Source: Tupaia tana
Taxonomy: Eukaryota > Chordata > Mammalia > Scandentia > Tupaiidae
Length of the DNA: 64,000 nucleotides
Direction of reading: 5' to 3'
NCBI GenBank assembly: GCA_026018925.1
Contig: JAKSZU010000008.1
Coordinates: forward strand, 5,694,415 to 5,758,414
A program made the translations under genes and the position numbers. The notes beneath the pieces were generated by a model, which searched no databases, had not been told where the DNA came from, and saw nothing but the letters and a program-made list of their open reading frames with translations. Every line of letters begins with the position of its first letter. The stretch's first letter is position 1. Shown in pieces: positions 54,607 to 64,000 of this stretch.

Positions 54607-55440
54607 ATGCTCTCTTCTCTGCCGTAGGTATTCAGGCACTGGTAAGCAGAAATGTCAGTCATCTCATTTTCAAAGATCACACAGAGTTAAGAGATGACAA
54701 CCCTAGCCCTAGTCATGCTTCTGGGTGCAGACCCATTGCTAGATGGTTGTTTTTTGTTTTTTTTTTTTCATGTCATGGCTTCTTCTAGAGAGCGGCAGAG
54801 AAGCAAATTTCTGCCATAAACTTAAAAAGTAATGGCAGGTAACCTTCAAATTTGCTAAGATTAGTCTTTTGTTAATAAATAAAAGGGAGAAAATACTAGA
54901 AATATGCCCTGTACTTCCTATTCCATGGTTCCACAGGAATTATATTTCTAATTACAATTACATTTCTGCTAAGGGATCATTGGAATTATACATATAATTC
55001 TAAATCTTTTTCTACTAAGAAGAAAAAAGGAGAGAGGAGGAATAAGAAAAAGCAGGGGAGAAAACGTTAAAAATGTCCAATTCACTGACTCTCCATTAGC
55101 GAAGCCTGTATGGGACAGATAACCAACCCTTACTCTTTGGTATCACCCATCATGAATGATCTTGCTATTACTTCTCTAAGGGCTGTGTTTACATTCTATC
55201 TGTGGTGTTCACAGGCTTTTCCTAATAGATGGTAAGACATTGAAGAGGAACCTAGGGCCTGTCACCGTGGCCTGCTCATGGTGGGTGCTCCACCAAAATG
55301 TAAGGAGTTTCTGTAATAAAGAAGCCTCTGGGGAGGAAGGACACACACTGCAGTGGATTGACTGACCCGTGATTCAACAACTATTAAGAGTGTGGGGTAT
55401 GCTGGGCCCAGGACATGCAGTACCTATAAGTAAAAAAAAA
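54607..55440. other. Unique sequence
   Basis: A T-run near 54755 and an A/G-rich patch near 55020. No gene is supported. Confidence 0.35.
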
Positions 55441-55456
55441 AAAAGTCACTGCCCTC

Positions 55457-55728
55457 GGGATCATCAGTTAGTGTAATGGCTGTCTTGCTGGACTCCCATG
55501 TAGTCGACCACAGTTCAAGTTCTGAACCCGGTGGCTTAAACTCGCGCCAGGCACGTGTGCGTGTGTGCCCAAGATCCCGAGAGGAAAATGGAGGAGAAGG
55601 GGTTGCAGCGTGACCACCCCCCCCCCCCCCCCCGGGGGAGTGACTTCTCGCTTTCGGTCTCTCTCCCTCTGTCTCTCTCTGTCTTTGTGGCGAGCACACG
55701 CTCCCTATAAGAAAAGTTCTCAAAAAAA
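55457..55728 (+). mobile_element. tRNA-derived SINE, long form, with a C-run
   Basis: A complete copy with an expanded C-run at about 55617-55632 in the CCCCCTGGGGG palindrome. AAAAAGTCACTGCCCTC before is repeated as AAAAAGTCACGGTCCTC after. Confidence 0.88.
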
Positions 55729-55744
55729 AAAAAAGTCACGGTCC

Positions 55745-56969
55745 TCTTGGAGCCCACGTTTCAGTGGGCTCCAAGTTCTCGTAAGATGGAAGATGAGAAC
55801 ACGGAACACTAGTGCAGGGGATTTCAGAGCTCTCCATGACCTTAAGAGCCATGTGGTCAGCTCCTCATGTGCTACTGGTAGATCAAGCATTCATTGTAAC
55901 TTGAAAATTATTGGAGATTTACTATTGGTAGGATAATTCTCCCAGTAAGTGGAAATACAGCATCAACAAAAACAAATTCCTTTTAGGTGAATAAGCATTC
56001 ATAATTTATTCTTCTCTGCAATGAAGGAAATAGTGACTTTAAAGTTAAAATTACTCTCCTATACATAATTTTTAATTTATATAGATATCCTTCCTTTGTT
56101 AACTGTTTGTAAATTAAATACTATATTAAAATAGTTACATTAGTTAATAAGTTAACTCAAACAATAGATAAAAGATTTTTAATTTAGATGTAAGTTTTCA
56201 ATTCATATTTTAAGGATAATCTCTTAAAACTCAATAAACATTCCCTGAGACACCTGCAATAGATTCTAAAACTATTACAATAATGCATGACATAGCTCTT
56301 ATCTTCACAAACTTTTATTCAAATAATACAAGGAAGAAGGTGATATCTTTCTCCTTAGCAGAACTCAGATTTGAATAAAAGTTAAAGCTTAGCGCTTCTG
56401 AATTCCAGAGATGATGGTGACGATGATGGTCATTTTAGGGATGGTATTATCAAAGCACCATGCTGATAGATAATTCATGTTGTGTTTGCACAGCACAGAG
56501 ATGAATCTGCTTCAGGTAGGCAGAAGGACACCCAGCCCAGATCTCGGTGGCCGTGAGAGTGTGTGCAGCGGGCGACAAGGAGCCAGCCGCAGCGGCCATC
56601 TCTATGCAGGTGTGTTCTCCAGCACCCCAGAGCGCAAGGAAAACTTACCCTGTAGGTAACAGTCACTATGAGCTCGGGACATTTCAGAGTCTGCCTCAGC
56701 GATTCAAAGTATAGATGAAGTTACAGAGTTCATGTGTATTTTTAACCATGGCGTTTGAATTCTGAAATGAAGATGATAAATTCCTTAGTCAATAAACCTA
56801 TTTTTCTTGATCAGATACTGAAGCATAGTAATAAATCCAGATAGTGAGGTGATAACTCCTATTACACATTCTTCCCTCCCTAAAGAGGTTGATGAACACA
56901 TTAATTATGAAGACTTGACTAGAACCAACTGATCTTCAAATATAGCCCTTTTAAGAATCCTACTAAATG
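55745..56969. other. AT-rich unique sequence
   Basis: 56490-56660 is GC-richer, with splice-like signals on the plus strand but no recognisable exon. No gene is supported. Confidence 0.35.
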
Positions 56970-57229
56970 GGGGAACCAGCAGTTAGCGTAATGGCTGTGT
57001 CGCTGGACTCCCACGTAGTTGACCGCGGTTCGCGTCCCGGACCCGGTGGCTTGGAACTCACGCTGGGCGCGTGTGCGTGCATGCCCAATATCCCGAGAGG
57101 AGAATGGAGGAGAAGGAATTGCCGCGTGACCATCCCCCCGGGGGGTGATTTCTCGTTTTCTATCTCTCTGTCTCTCTCTGTCTATCTGGCAAGTGCACAC
57201 GCCCTATTGCGAAAATCTCTCAAAAAAAA
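56970..57229 (+). mobile_element. tRNA-derived SINE, long form, young
   Basis: A near-consensus copy. AATCCTACTAAA before and ATTCTACTAAA after are the target duplication. Confidence 0.9.
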
Positions 57230-57655
57230 AAATTCTACTAAACTGAATAGTTAACAAAAACTAATGTTAAAAATGGGAGCTGAGACAACAAATCCATGAT
57301 CAGGGCAGAACAGAGACTTTTAAATAAAACAATCCTCAAATTAAACCTTGGCCTAAATAATCAACACCAACGCCAACAAAAACAGTAGATAAATCATTAT
57401 GTGACTCAAATTCTGTATTATTTCAAGGCGATATGGATGGAGTCCGGCCATAACAAACTCTTTGGAAAAACGTTCAGTGTTACCCAATTCAAAGGTCGCA
57501 GTTAAGTAATAAATGCAGTCCAAAAATCAGGAGTGGTCGCTCACCTGCTTGCACCACGCGGGCTGCCAGGCCCAGCTGTAAATCAGTGTGTCACATGAGC
57601 GGCATGTGCTTGCAGCTCCTCAGGAAACAGAGCCCTGTGCTGCCTGCGGCTGCTC

Positions 57656-57872
57656 GGCGCCCTCTTCACGGTGCCCTCTCCACGGCGCCCTCTCCACGGC
57701 GCCCTCTCCACGGCGCCCTCTCCACGGCGCCCTCTCCACCGCGCCCTCTCCACCGCGCCCTCTCCACGGCGCCCTCTCCACCGCACCCTCTCCACGGCGC
57801 CCTCTCCACGGCACCCTGTCCATCGCACCCTCTCCATCTCGCCCTCTCCACCGCGCCCTCTCCATGGCGCCA
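57656..57872. repeat. 14-bp minisatellite, about 15 copies
   Basis: The unit CCCTCTCCACGGCG repeats with small changes. Open frames on both strands across it come from the repeat and have no gene signs. Confidence 0.93.
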
Positions 57873-58061
57873 TCCATGCTGCTTTTGTGTGCATTGTCTG
57901 TGACTGAGCCTTCCCTGCCTGACCTGGCCTGAGTCCTGCTGGAACCACGTTGGAGAGACCATGTGATAAAGGAGTTCATGATAAGATGCTCTGCATGTGA
58001 AATCAACGTAATTTCTCTCCAGGAATATTTGCATTTAGATAACTTTTAAAAACTGGATCCA

Positions 58062-58216
58062 TGGGGCCAGCAGGTGGTGTGGTGGTTAAGTGTTGGACTC
58101 TCATATGGCTGACCATGGCTTGAGTCCCAGACCAACTTACTCTCTGACTTTCTGACTCTCTCTCTCTCTCTCTCTCTCTGGTGAGTGCACGTGCCCGGTA
58201 GCAAATTAAAAAATAA
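58062..58216 (+). mobile_element. tRNA-derived SINE, short form
   Basis: Head GGGGCCAGCAGGTGGTGTGG, CT run at 58154-58180, then GTGAGTGCACGTGCCC and an A-rich tail, a mixture of short- and long-form 3' ends. Confidence 0.85.
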
Positions 58217-58419
58217 TACGTTACTGTAGTCCACACCTCTTCCTTTTTCCTTCCTCTGTTTTAGCAGATAGCCAGCTAGTCTGATTCCTAGCCTCAGTGA
58301 AGTGGTGAATTTTTTTTTGTCATTCAGCCGCAGGGGAGATAGGTGCATGGTGTACCGCAGGAGGAAGGCTTTCAGACTTTCCTCATGTCCACCAAAATAA
58401 TAGAATCAAGGGGACCTGC

Positions 58420-58676
58420 GGAGCCAGCAGTTAGTGTAATGACTGTATCGCTGGACTCCCACGTAGTCAACCACGGTTCGAGTCCCAGACCCGGTGGCTT
58501 AAACTCATGCCAGGTGCGTGTGCGTGCCCAAGATCCTGAGAGGAGAATGGAGGAGAAGGGATTGCGGCATGGCCATCCCCCCTGGGGGGTGATTTCTCAC
58601 TTTCTATCTCTCTGTCTCTCTCTGTCTTTCTGGTGAGCATATGTGCCCTATAGCAAAAACCTCTCCAAAAATAAAG
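58420..58676 (+). mobile_element. tRNA-derived SINE, long form
   Basis: A complete copy. GGGGACCTGC before (58410-58419) and GGGGACCTGC after the tail form the duplication. Confidence 0.9.
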
Positions 58677-58854
58677 GGGGGACCTGCAGAAGTGACAGGT
58701 CCATGCCAACAGGGACAGTGGGTACCTCATACCTGCTCAAAGATTCACCACAAGTGAGACTCCAAAACATTTGAGTTATCCTGAAGATGGGAAACCCTGA
58801 AATACTGAATATAACTCAAATTAAAACTTGTTATTACATCATGGAATAGGAGCT

Positions 58855-59425
58855 GAATGACACAGGTGTGCTGGGTGACCAGACCCAACAGCTGAGCTGG
58901 TTCTTGTCTGACGCTCAGGAAGAATTGGACACGGACACAGAGAGGGGACAGGAAAGAGGAATGTATTAAGAGAAGGAAGGAAGAACAGGGCTTCCGAGCA
59001 GGGAGGGGTCCTGAGTGGGGTGTAGAGGAGCTGAGAAGAGGGGTTTTTAATTTAGCAGTCAGGCAATGGGCTGGCGCTCTCATAAGGAAGTGGGCTTTAG
59101 AAAATAGTTACATGGTAGTCTGACTGATTGACTGCCCCATTCTTTGTAGGGTCAACAGACAGTAGCGTTTTGTACTTCCTGTTAGAAGACAGTTACTAAC
59201 TAGAAACTTGCCCTTAGCTACACTTGCTTTGAGTCCCCAAGCAGCCAGCTTTTGGCTGTGAAAACAGCCCTGTGGCTCCATTTGGGTCTTACCCTGTCTG
59301 TGTGCCCTATCTCCTGCCTTGTTAGCAGGGAGTCGTACGTTCTTTAGAGACATGTCAAAGGGGCGTATATTGTACATTAAGCAGACCATAGAGGAAAAAC
59401 ACAGAGACTTCATTAGAAAGAAAAG
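58855..59425 (-). mobile_element. ERV-like solo LTR, antisense
   Basis: On the minus strand the order is U3-like sequence, a TAAATTAAAAACCCC TATA-like box, CTTAATACATTCC as a polyadenylation-like signal, then CCAATTCTTCCTGAGCGTC and a U5-like end before GTCACCCAGCACAC. No internal viral genes are present. Ends are approximate. Confidence 0.5.
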
Positions 59426-59429
59426 CATG

Positions 59430-59690
59430 AGTCCAGCAGATGGCGTAATGGTTACATCGCTGGACTCCCATGTAGTAGATGATGGTTCAAGTCCCGTACC
59501 TGTTGGCTTAAAACTCATACCAGGCATGTTGTGAGTGCATGCTCATGATCTCAAGAGAATGGAGGAGAAGGAATTGCAGCATGGCCACCTCCCTCGGGGG
59601 GTGATTTCTCACTTTCTGTCACTCTGCCTCTCTAGCGAACATACACACCCTTATAGCAAAAATCTCTCTCTGAAAAGAAGAAAAGAAAAA
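59430..59690 (+). mobile_element. tRNA-derived SINE, long form
   Basis: A complete copy of the CCAGCAGATGGCG subtype with a GA-rich tail. Confidence 0.85.
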
Positions 59691-59779
59691 GGTAGTGAGT
59701 TCCTTTGGGGCCCTTACCCTAGTTCTATCTACCTGTAAGTGAGTTCCTGTCCTATGAAGGTCAGAGTTAACTAGATAAA

Positions 59780-60035
59780 GGGCCAGCAAGTGGTATGGAG
59801 GTTAAAGAGGCTAGCTCCCACATGGCTGAGTCTAGGGTTTGAATCCTGGACTCAGCAGCTTGAAAATTTCTGCATTTGCGTATGTGCCCAAAATCCTGAG
59901 AGGAGGAGACCTGTGAAGTGGTCATCCTTTATGGGGGCTGATTTCTCACTTTCTTTTTCACTCTGCCTCTCTGGCAAGTGAACACTCTATAGCAAAATAA
60001 ATAAATAAGTAAACAATAAAACTAGAAAAAAAATA
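59780..60035 (+). mobile_element. tRNA-derived SINE, long form, diverged
   Basis: Head AGGGCCAGCAAGTGG, body and (AAAT)n tail are recognisable. Confidence 0.75.
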
Positions 60036-60312
60036 AAGAAATAGAATGTTCTTGTTCCATCAAATCTTCTAAACTGAGATTTATACCCTCTACGACCAGC
60101 CCGTTTATTGAACGGTCTAAAACTTGCACAGTCTGCGTGGTTCTAAGTACCTCCTGGCGTGCCACTGGGAATACTCTAGGGAGCCATCTAGTGGTCAGAT
60201 GTTGTCACGGCCTCCACTGTTACCACAGGCTAGAGAGGACCATCCAACCTGGCTTACTCAGGGCAGCCTCGGGTTATGGCTGCTATCATGATGCCATTAT
60301 TATCTTAATCTT

Positions 60313-60555
60313 ATTAGAGGTTTTCACTTTGGGGTGTGTGCACTTTCTGGAGAGAGAAAGAGACAGAGACAGTGAGAGGAAAAAAATCTCTCCCACAGGG
60401 GGAATGGTCACGCTGCAATCTCTTCTCCTGGGATTTTGGGCACACACACACACACATGCCCAGCATGAGTTTCAAGCCACCAGGTCTGGGCCTCAAACTG
60501 CAGTCAGCTATGTGGAGGTCCAACGACGTAACCGCTACGCCATCTGCTGGCCCCT
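60313..60555 (-). mobile_element. tRNA-derived SINE, long form
   Basis: A minus-strand copy ending CCATCTGCTGGCCCC, with a (CA)n patch at 60437-60452. Confidence 0.85.
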
Positions 60556-61660
60556 GATATAAGTATTAATTACACCTCTCAACAGTGTCCACATTGGATG
60601 AGAAGTTGCACAGCCTTGTGCACACACCTCACTAAAGCTATCAGTCAGGATAAGCTACTTCATGCTTCTTTAACAGCTCAGAATGGCAGTGGCTTGGCAC
60701 AAAGAAAGCCTGTCTGTCAGGTCACAGTCCAGGGTGGCTGTCCTCCGTGGAGTGGCTCCGCATTCCAGACTACACCTTGCTGACAGGTGCTCACCGCGAT
60801 TGTTACAATGGAGAACGAGCTCTGGGCAGGTCTTAGGCCAGGAGCTGAATGACCTTGCCTGGAAATGGTGTCCATCATTTCTGGCTACCCTGAACTGTTT
60901 AAACGCCTTGGTTTATCTTCATGGGGGTGGGGGCGACCAGTGCTCAGACCATCCAACACAACTCTCTACTACCAAATCTCAACAGGCTGGTGTAGCTTGT
61001 CCTTAATAAACAAAGGACTAGGAAAAGAAATGACGTCGATGGTTCAGAAGAAAGAAGAACGTCTCTTTCCTTGAACAAGAAAAGGGAGGGAGGACTGACC
61101 GACTTTAGCCAAGAGCCCTCTTCTTCACCGGGCGTTTCCTGAGCCTCCTGAGCCAGGTCAGGGAGAACCTCTCACCTTTTCACCTGTGCTCGTCTGCTTG
61201 GCTGCGACGGGGTTGCTCAGAGGGCCATGCGCTGGGCGACTTAACCAGCACCTGGGCTCTCACAGCCTGCCGCCCAAGATCAGGGCGCTGCCAGGGTGGT
61301 CATGGTGAGGGCTCTCGCCTTGGTTTCGCGTCACCGTGTTTTGTAGAGAGGGAGCAAGCGGGTGTCTCTTCTCAGGAGGACTCGAACTCCGGGCAGCAGA
61401 GTCCCACCCCTGAGCTCATTCATCTGAAAGAAGTCCTTATCCAGATCCAGGCTCAGGGGGTGGGGCAGTGACTCTGGGGTCAGGAAGCACAAACATTCCA
61501 CCCATAACAATACCCAACGCAGGGCCTCCATGCCCATTGGCCATCAGTCCCAGCTGTCCCTGTTATATTTGGAGTTGAGGCCAGGCGCATCCTTATTGCA
61601 ATAGTCTTGAACCCTATTGTAGTACTCTTAAATAAAATCTTCCTTGCCTAGGTAAATTGC
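60556..61660. other. Old interspersed-repeat remnants
   Basis: 60640-60990 and 61195-61320 contain landmarks of ancient mammalian repeats (for the latter, GGGCGACTTAACCAGC and GCCCAAGATCAGGG as in 27189). AATAAAATCTTCC near 61634 could be an LTR polyadenylation signal. Families are not assigned. Confidence 0.35.
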
Positions 61661-61663
61661 CTG

Positions 61664-61690
61664 GTGCTTGCTTGCTTGCTTGCTTGCTTT
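61664..61690. repeat. (CTTG)n microsatellite
   Basis: About six TGCT units run into a CT-rich SINE tail. Confidence 0.85.
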
Positions 61691-61704
61691 CTCTCTTTAT
61701 TTCT

Positions 61705-61946
61705 TTCTCTCTTTCTTTCTTTTTGGTCATAGAGCGTGTATGCTTGCTGAAGAGACAGAGAGAGGAAAGTGAGAAAGCACCCCCCAGGGGGGGATGGTCG
61801 CCCTGCAATCCTGTCTCCTCCACTCACCCCTCAGGGTTTTGAGCACCCTTGCACACACACCCAGCATGAGTTTCAAGCTGAGACTGCAACCGTGGTCCAC
61901 CCCGTGGGCCTCCAGCAACTTCACCACCAGGCCACCTACCGACTCC
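61705..61946 (-). mobile_element. tRNA-derived SINE, long form
   Basis: A minus-strand copy with a shortened region before GGTCCACC and an end CCACCTACCGACTCC. Confidence 0.8.
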
Positions 61947-62251
61947 GTGTGCCATTTTTCTTTGACACCCCTAAATGTAAATAGCAGCTAGGAACAAAAA
62001 CCATAAGCTAAGTTCCACATTTGCATTAACAGTCTATTAGCATATCTTTTGTGAAAATTAACCATTCATTGCCTTCTTAAAGTCTTGACTAAAATATCAC
62101 AGTATAAAAAATATACCTAGAGCTCTTTTCTCTGGTACTGAATTCAGTATGGTTTAAATGATAACTTAGGGAGGTGTGGGGCGCACACGGACAAAGGGAA
62201 ATTCAGCGGAGCTGCGGGCTGTTTCACTGCCTGGGTGTCTCAGATTCACTC

Positions 62252-62449
62252 TTTTTTTTTTTTAATAATGATCTTTTTTAAAATTTAACTTTGTTTATTT
62301 TATTTTTAATTTGACCAGAGAAGAACAGAGTGTGAGAAAGAGAGAGAGAGGGGGAAAGTGAGAAAGCAAGCTGCTAGGTTTGGGACTTGAATCACAGTCG
62401 GCCATGTGGGAGTCCAGTGCCCTTAACCACCACGCCACCTGCCGGCCCC
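62252..62449 (-). mobile_element. tRNA-derived SINE, short form
   Basis: A minus-strand copy ending CCACCTGCCGGCCCC. CTCAGATTCACTCT before and CTCAGAGTCATTCT after form a target duplication next to the SMARCE1 pseudogene. Confidence 0.85.
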
Positions 62450-62454
62450 TCAGA

Positions 62455-63825
62455 GTCATTCTGAAGGAACTGAGAGCTTAATCTTACAAAATGTCAAAAC
62501 GACCATCATATGCCCTGCCAGCCCCTCAGCTCCCACAACACAGATGCCCAGTACACTGGGTTTGTGAGAGACAGGCCTTACAGTCATCTTGTCTACCACA
62601 GCTACAGGCTGAGAGGGGGCCCGGGCTCCAACAGCCGGGTCACAGTGTCCTCTGATATCACGATTCCAAAACCCCAAAGCCGCCAGATGAGCCGATGCCC
62701 TACTTGAGGTACAGCAGGAAGGTCTGGGGCCGAGTCAGGGCCTTAGCCCAACCGGAAATTGTGGGAGATTGGCAAGATACTGGTGGCAAATGGCCAGATG
62801 TCCCTGAGGAAAGGAAACAAGAAGATTTAAACGAATACGAAGCAGAAAAGATAGAGCACGATGCATCTGTGCAGGCCTAGCACAGTTCCCCCCGCCTACC
62901 TTGCTGACATAAATGCAAAAAGTCGTGCAGAAGCTGCTTTAGAGGAAGAAAGTCGACAGAGACCGTCTCGCGTGGAGAAAGGAGATCCTCCCGTGAGTGT
63001 CCTGCTCGCTAAAGATCTGGGCGATGGCGATGGCTTTTCCGTGAAGCACACAGCCACTGCCCCTTCCGATGGACCGCCGCCTTATCAGTGAGACTCCTCA
63101 TGCCAGGGTGGTGCCAGGCATCCGGGCGTCGTCCCAACAGCGAGGACGCAGGTTCTCCCACGGCCCCTCCAGGCCTTAGTGGTTCATCTGCGAAAACTGG
63201 AAGCTGAACTTCCACTAGAAGCACGACGCCAGGAGAAGAGGAGAGCCTGGAAAGCAGACTCCTGGAACGGGGAGCTGAAAAGGTTGTGCGGTCAGAGGGT
63301 GGAAGTGGGTCTGGAGGAAGCTGCAGCTGAGGTGGCACAGGCAGAGGAAGGGGGCAGGGTGGCGGAGCAAGCAGAGCGGTCAGGGCAGCCTCGGTCCTGA
63401 GGAAGAGCAGGCTGTGAACACAGCCGAGGAGGAGAAGGACGACGAGAACCTGCCAGTGGAGACAGGAGACACCTCAAAGAGACCACCAGAACCAACCGAG
63501 TGGGGAAGAAGGCACATCTAGAGAGAGGGCAGGGGTGGTGGGCAGGCGGGAGGAGGGACCCCGTGATAGCAACCTTGGCTCGGAGCGCTGCAGTGCCACA
63601 GTGGAGGAGCACCGACAGACCCCATGCCAGAAAAAAGAATGTTGCCTTGTTTTATGTGCTCTAAATGCCTTTTTAGATTAAAAAAAAAAAAAAAAAGTGT
63701 GTTTTAGTTTTAAAAAAGAAAAAAAAAGAAATTGTAACTTACAAAATGCAAACTCATCTGTGGAACTCCGTGACCATCTGCTGTAATGAAAGAAACAGAT
63801 GGATGAATTCTTTACAAATGGGGCT
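62455..63825 (+). pseudogene. SMARCE1P: SMARCE1 (BAF57) processed pseudogene
   Basis: The source gene encodes the HMG-box BAF57 subunit of SWI/SNF chromatin remodellers. The ATG at 62491 gives [12 protein letters not shown]. Later blocks in shifting frames include [59 protein letters not shown] and RKLEAELP, spanning HMG box and coiled coil without introns. Frames change repeatedly, for example between 62880 and 62930 and between 63091 and 63179. The C-terminal acidic part ends near 63640. A 3' UTR with an internal A-run follows and may continue to the window end. Confidence 0.9.
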
Positions 63826-64000
63826 GCTCTGCTCGCCCCAGAGCCAGGGCCCCGTGTCCCACACCCAGCTGCTGTCTTCAAAGCCACCCTGTCTGGGAGA
63901 GAGTGGCCAGGGCCAATAAAAACGCCACCAAGCTCTCCGACCGGTGCTCACTGAGGTGCTGTTTTCCACAGTTCTGGCAGTTTCTGCTTGTTTTGCTTGT

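Noticed and set aside
56475..56660. Plus-strand splice-like signals and a short ATG segment
   Set aside because: The implied exon would be about 22 nt without supporting context; likely chance.
57583..58034. Overlapping frames of 105-128 codons on both strands
   Set aside because: They are products of the 14-bp minisatellite.

Overview
This window is nuclear DNA from a placental mammal. It has no compact gene array. It is intron-like or intergenic DNA holding roughly 60 SINE insertions, L1-type retroelements, a mariner transposon and its miniature relative, old MIR, hAT and LTR fossils, two processed pseudogenes and one CpG island. The dominant SINE is tRNA-derived, with a recognisable RNA polymerase III box B (GGTTCGAGTCC). 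It occurs as a long form of about 260 bp and a short form of about 150 bp. It is not a rabbit, carnivore, horse or primate family as I know them. Two old 7SL-RNA-derived SINEs point to Euarchontoglires. The best fit I can offer is a colugo (Dermoptera), whose CYN SINEs are tRNA-derived. That assignment is inference from memory.

Layout. 0-8 kb: a mariner-type miniature element split by a SINE, several old SINEs, then mostly unique sequence. 8.4-10.2 kb: MIR, a fossil 7SL SINE and a nested SINE cluster. 10.2-23.2 kb: four L1-related elements of unusual build. They are an ORF1-only element, an element whose 5' UTR is joined straight to its 3' end, an element running from 5' UTR to the first bases of ORF2, and a composite of L1 5' UTR, the ORF1 coiled coil, a GC-rich tandem repeat and an A-rich tail. 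A 1.5 kb mariner with a SINE inside it lies among them. 24-45 kb: SINEs, MIR/hAT/LTR fossils and an EIF4A1 processed pseudogene (about 31.96-33.69 kb). 45.4-46.3 kb: a CpG island with two good splice donors on the minus strand, most likely the promoter and first exon of a minus-strand gene whose introns would fill the left part of the window. 47-64 kb: dense SINEs, an antisense ERV-like LTR, a 14-bp minisatellite and a SMARCE1 processed pseudogene reaching the right edge.

No intact protein-coding gene can be called with confidence. The long open frames in the GC-rich tandem repeats are consequences of composition and periodicity. The strongest candidates for something undescribed are the composite ORF1-VNTR retroelement, the mariner family with its miniature derivative, a SINE dimer that appears to have inserted as one unit, and a 55-bp patch shared by an L1 and the mariner.
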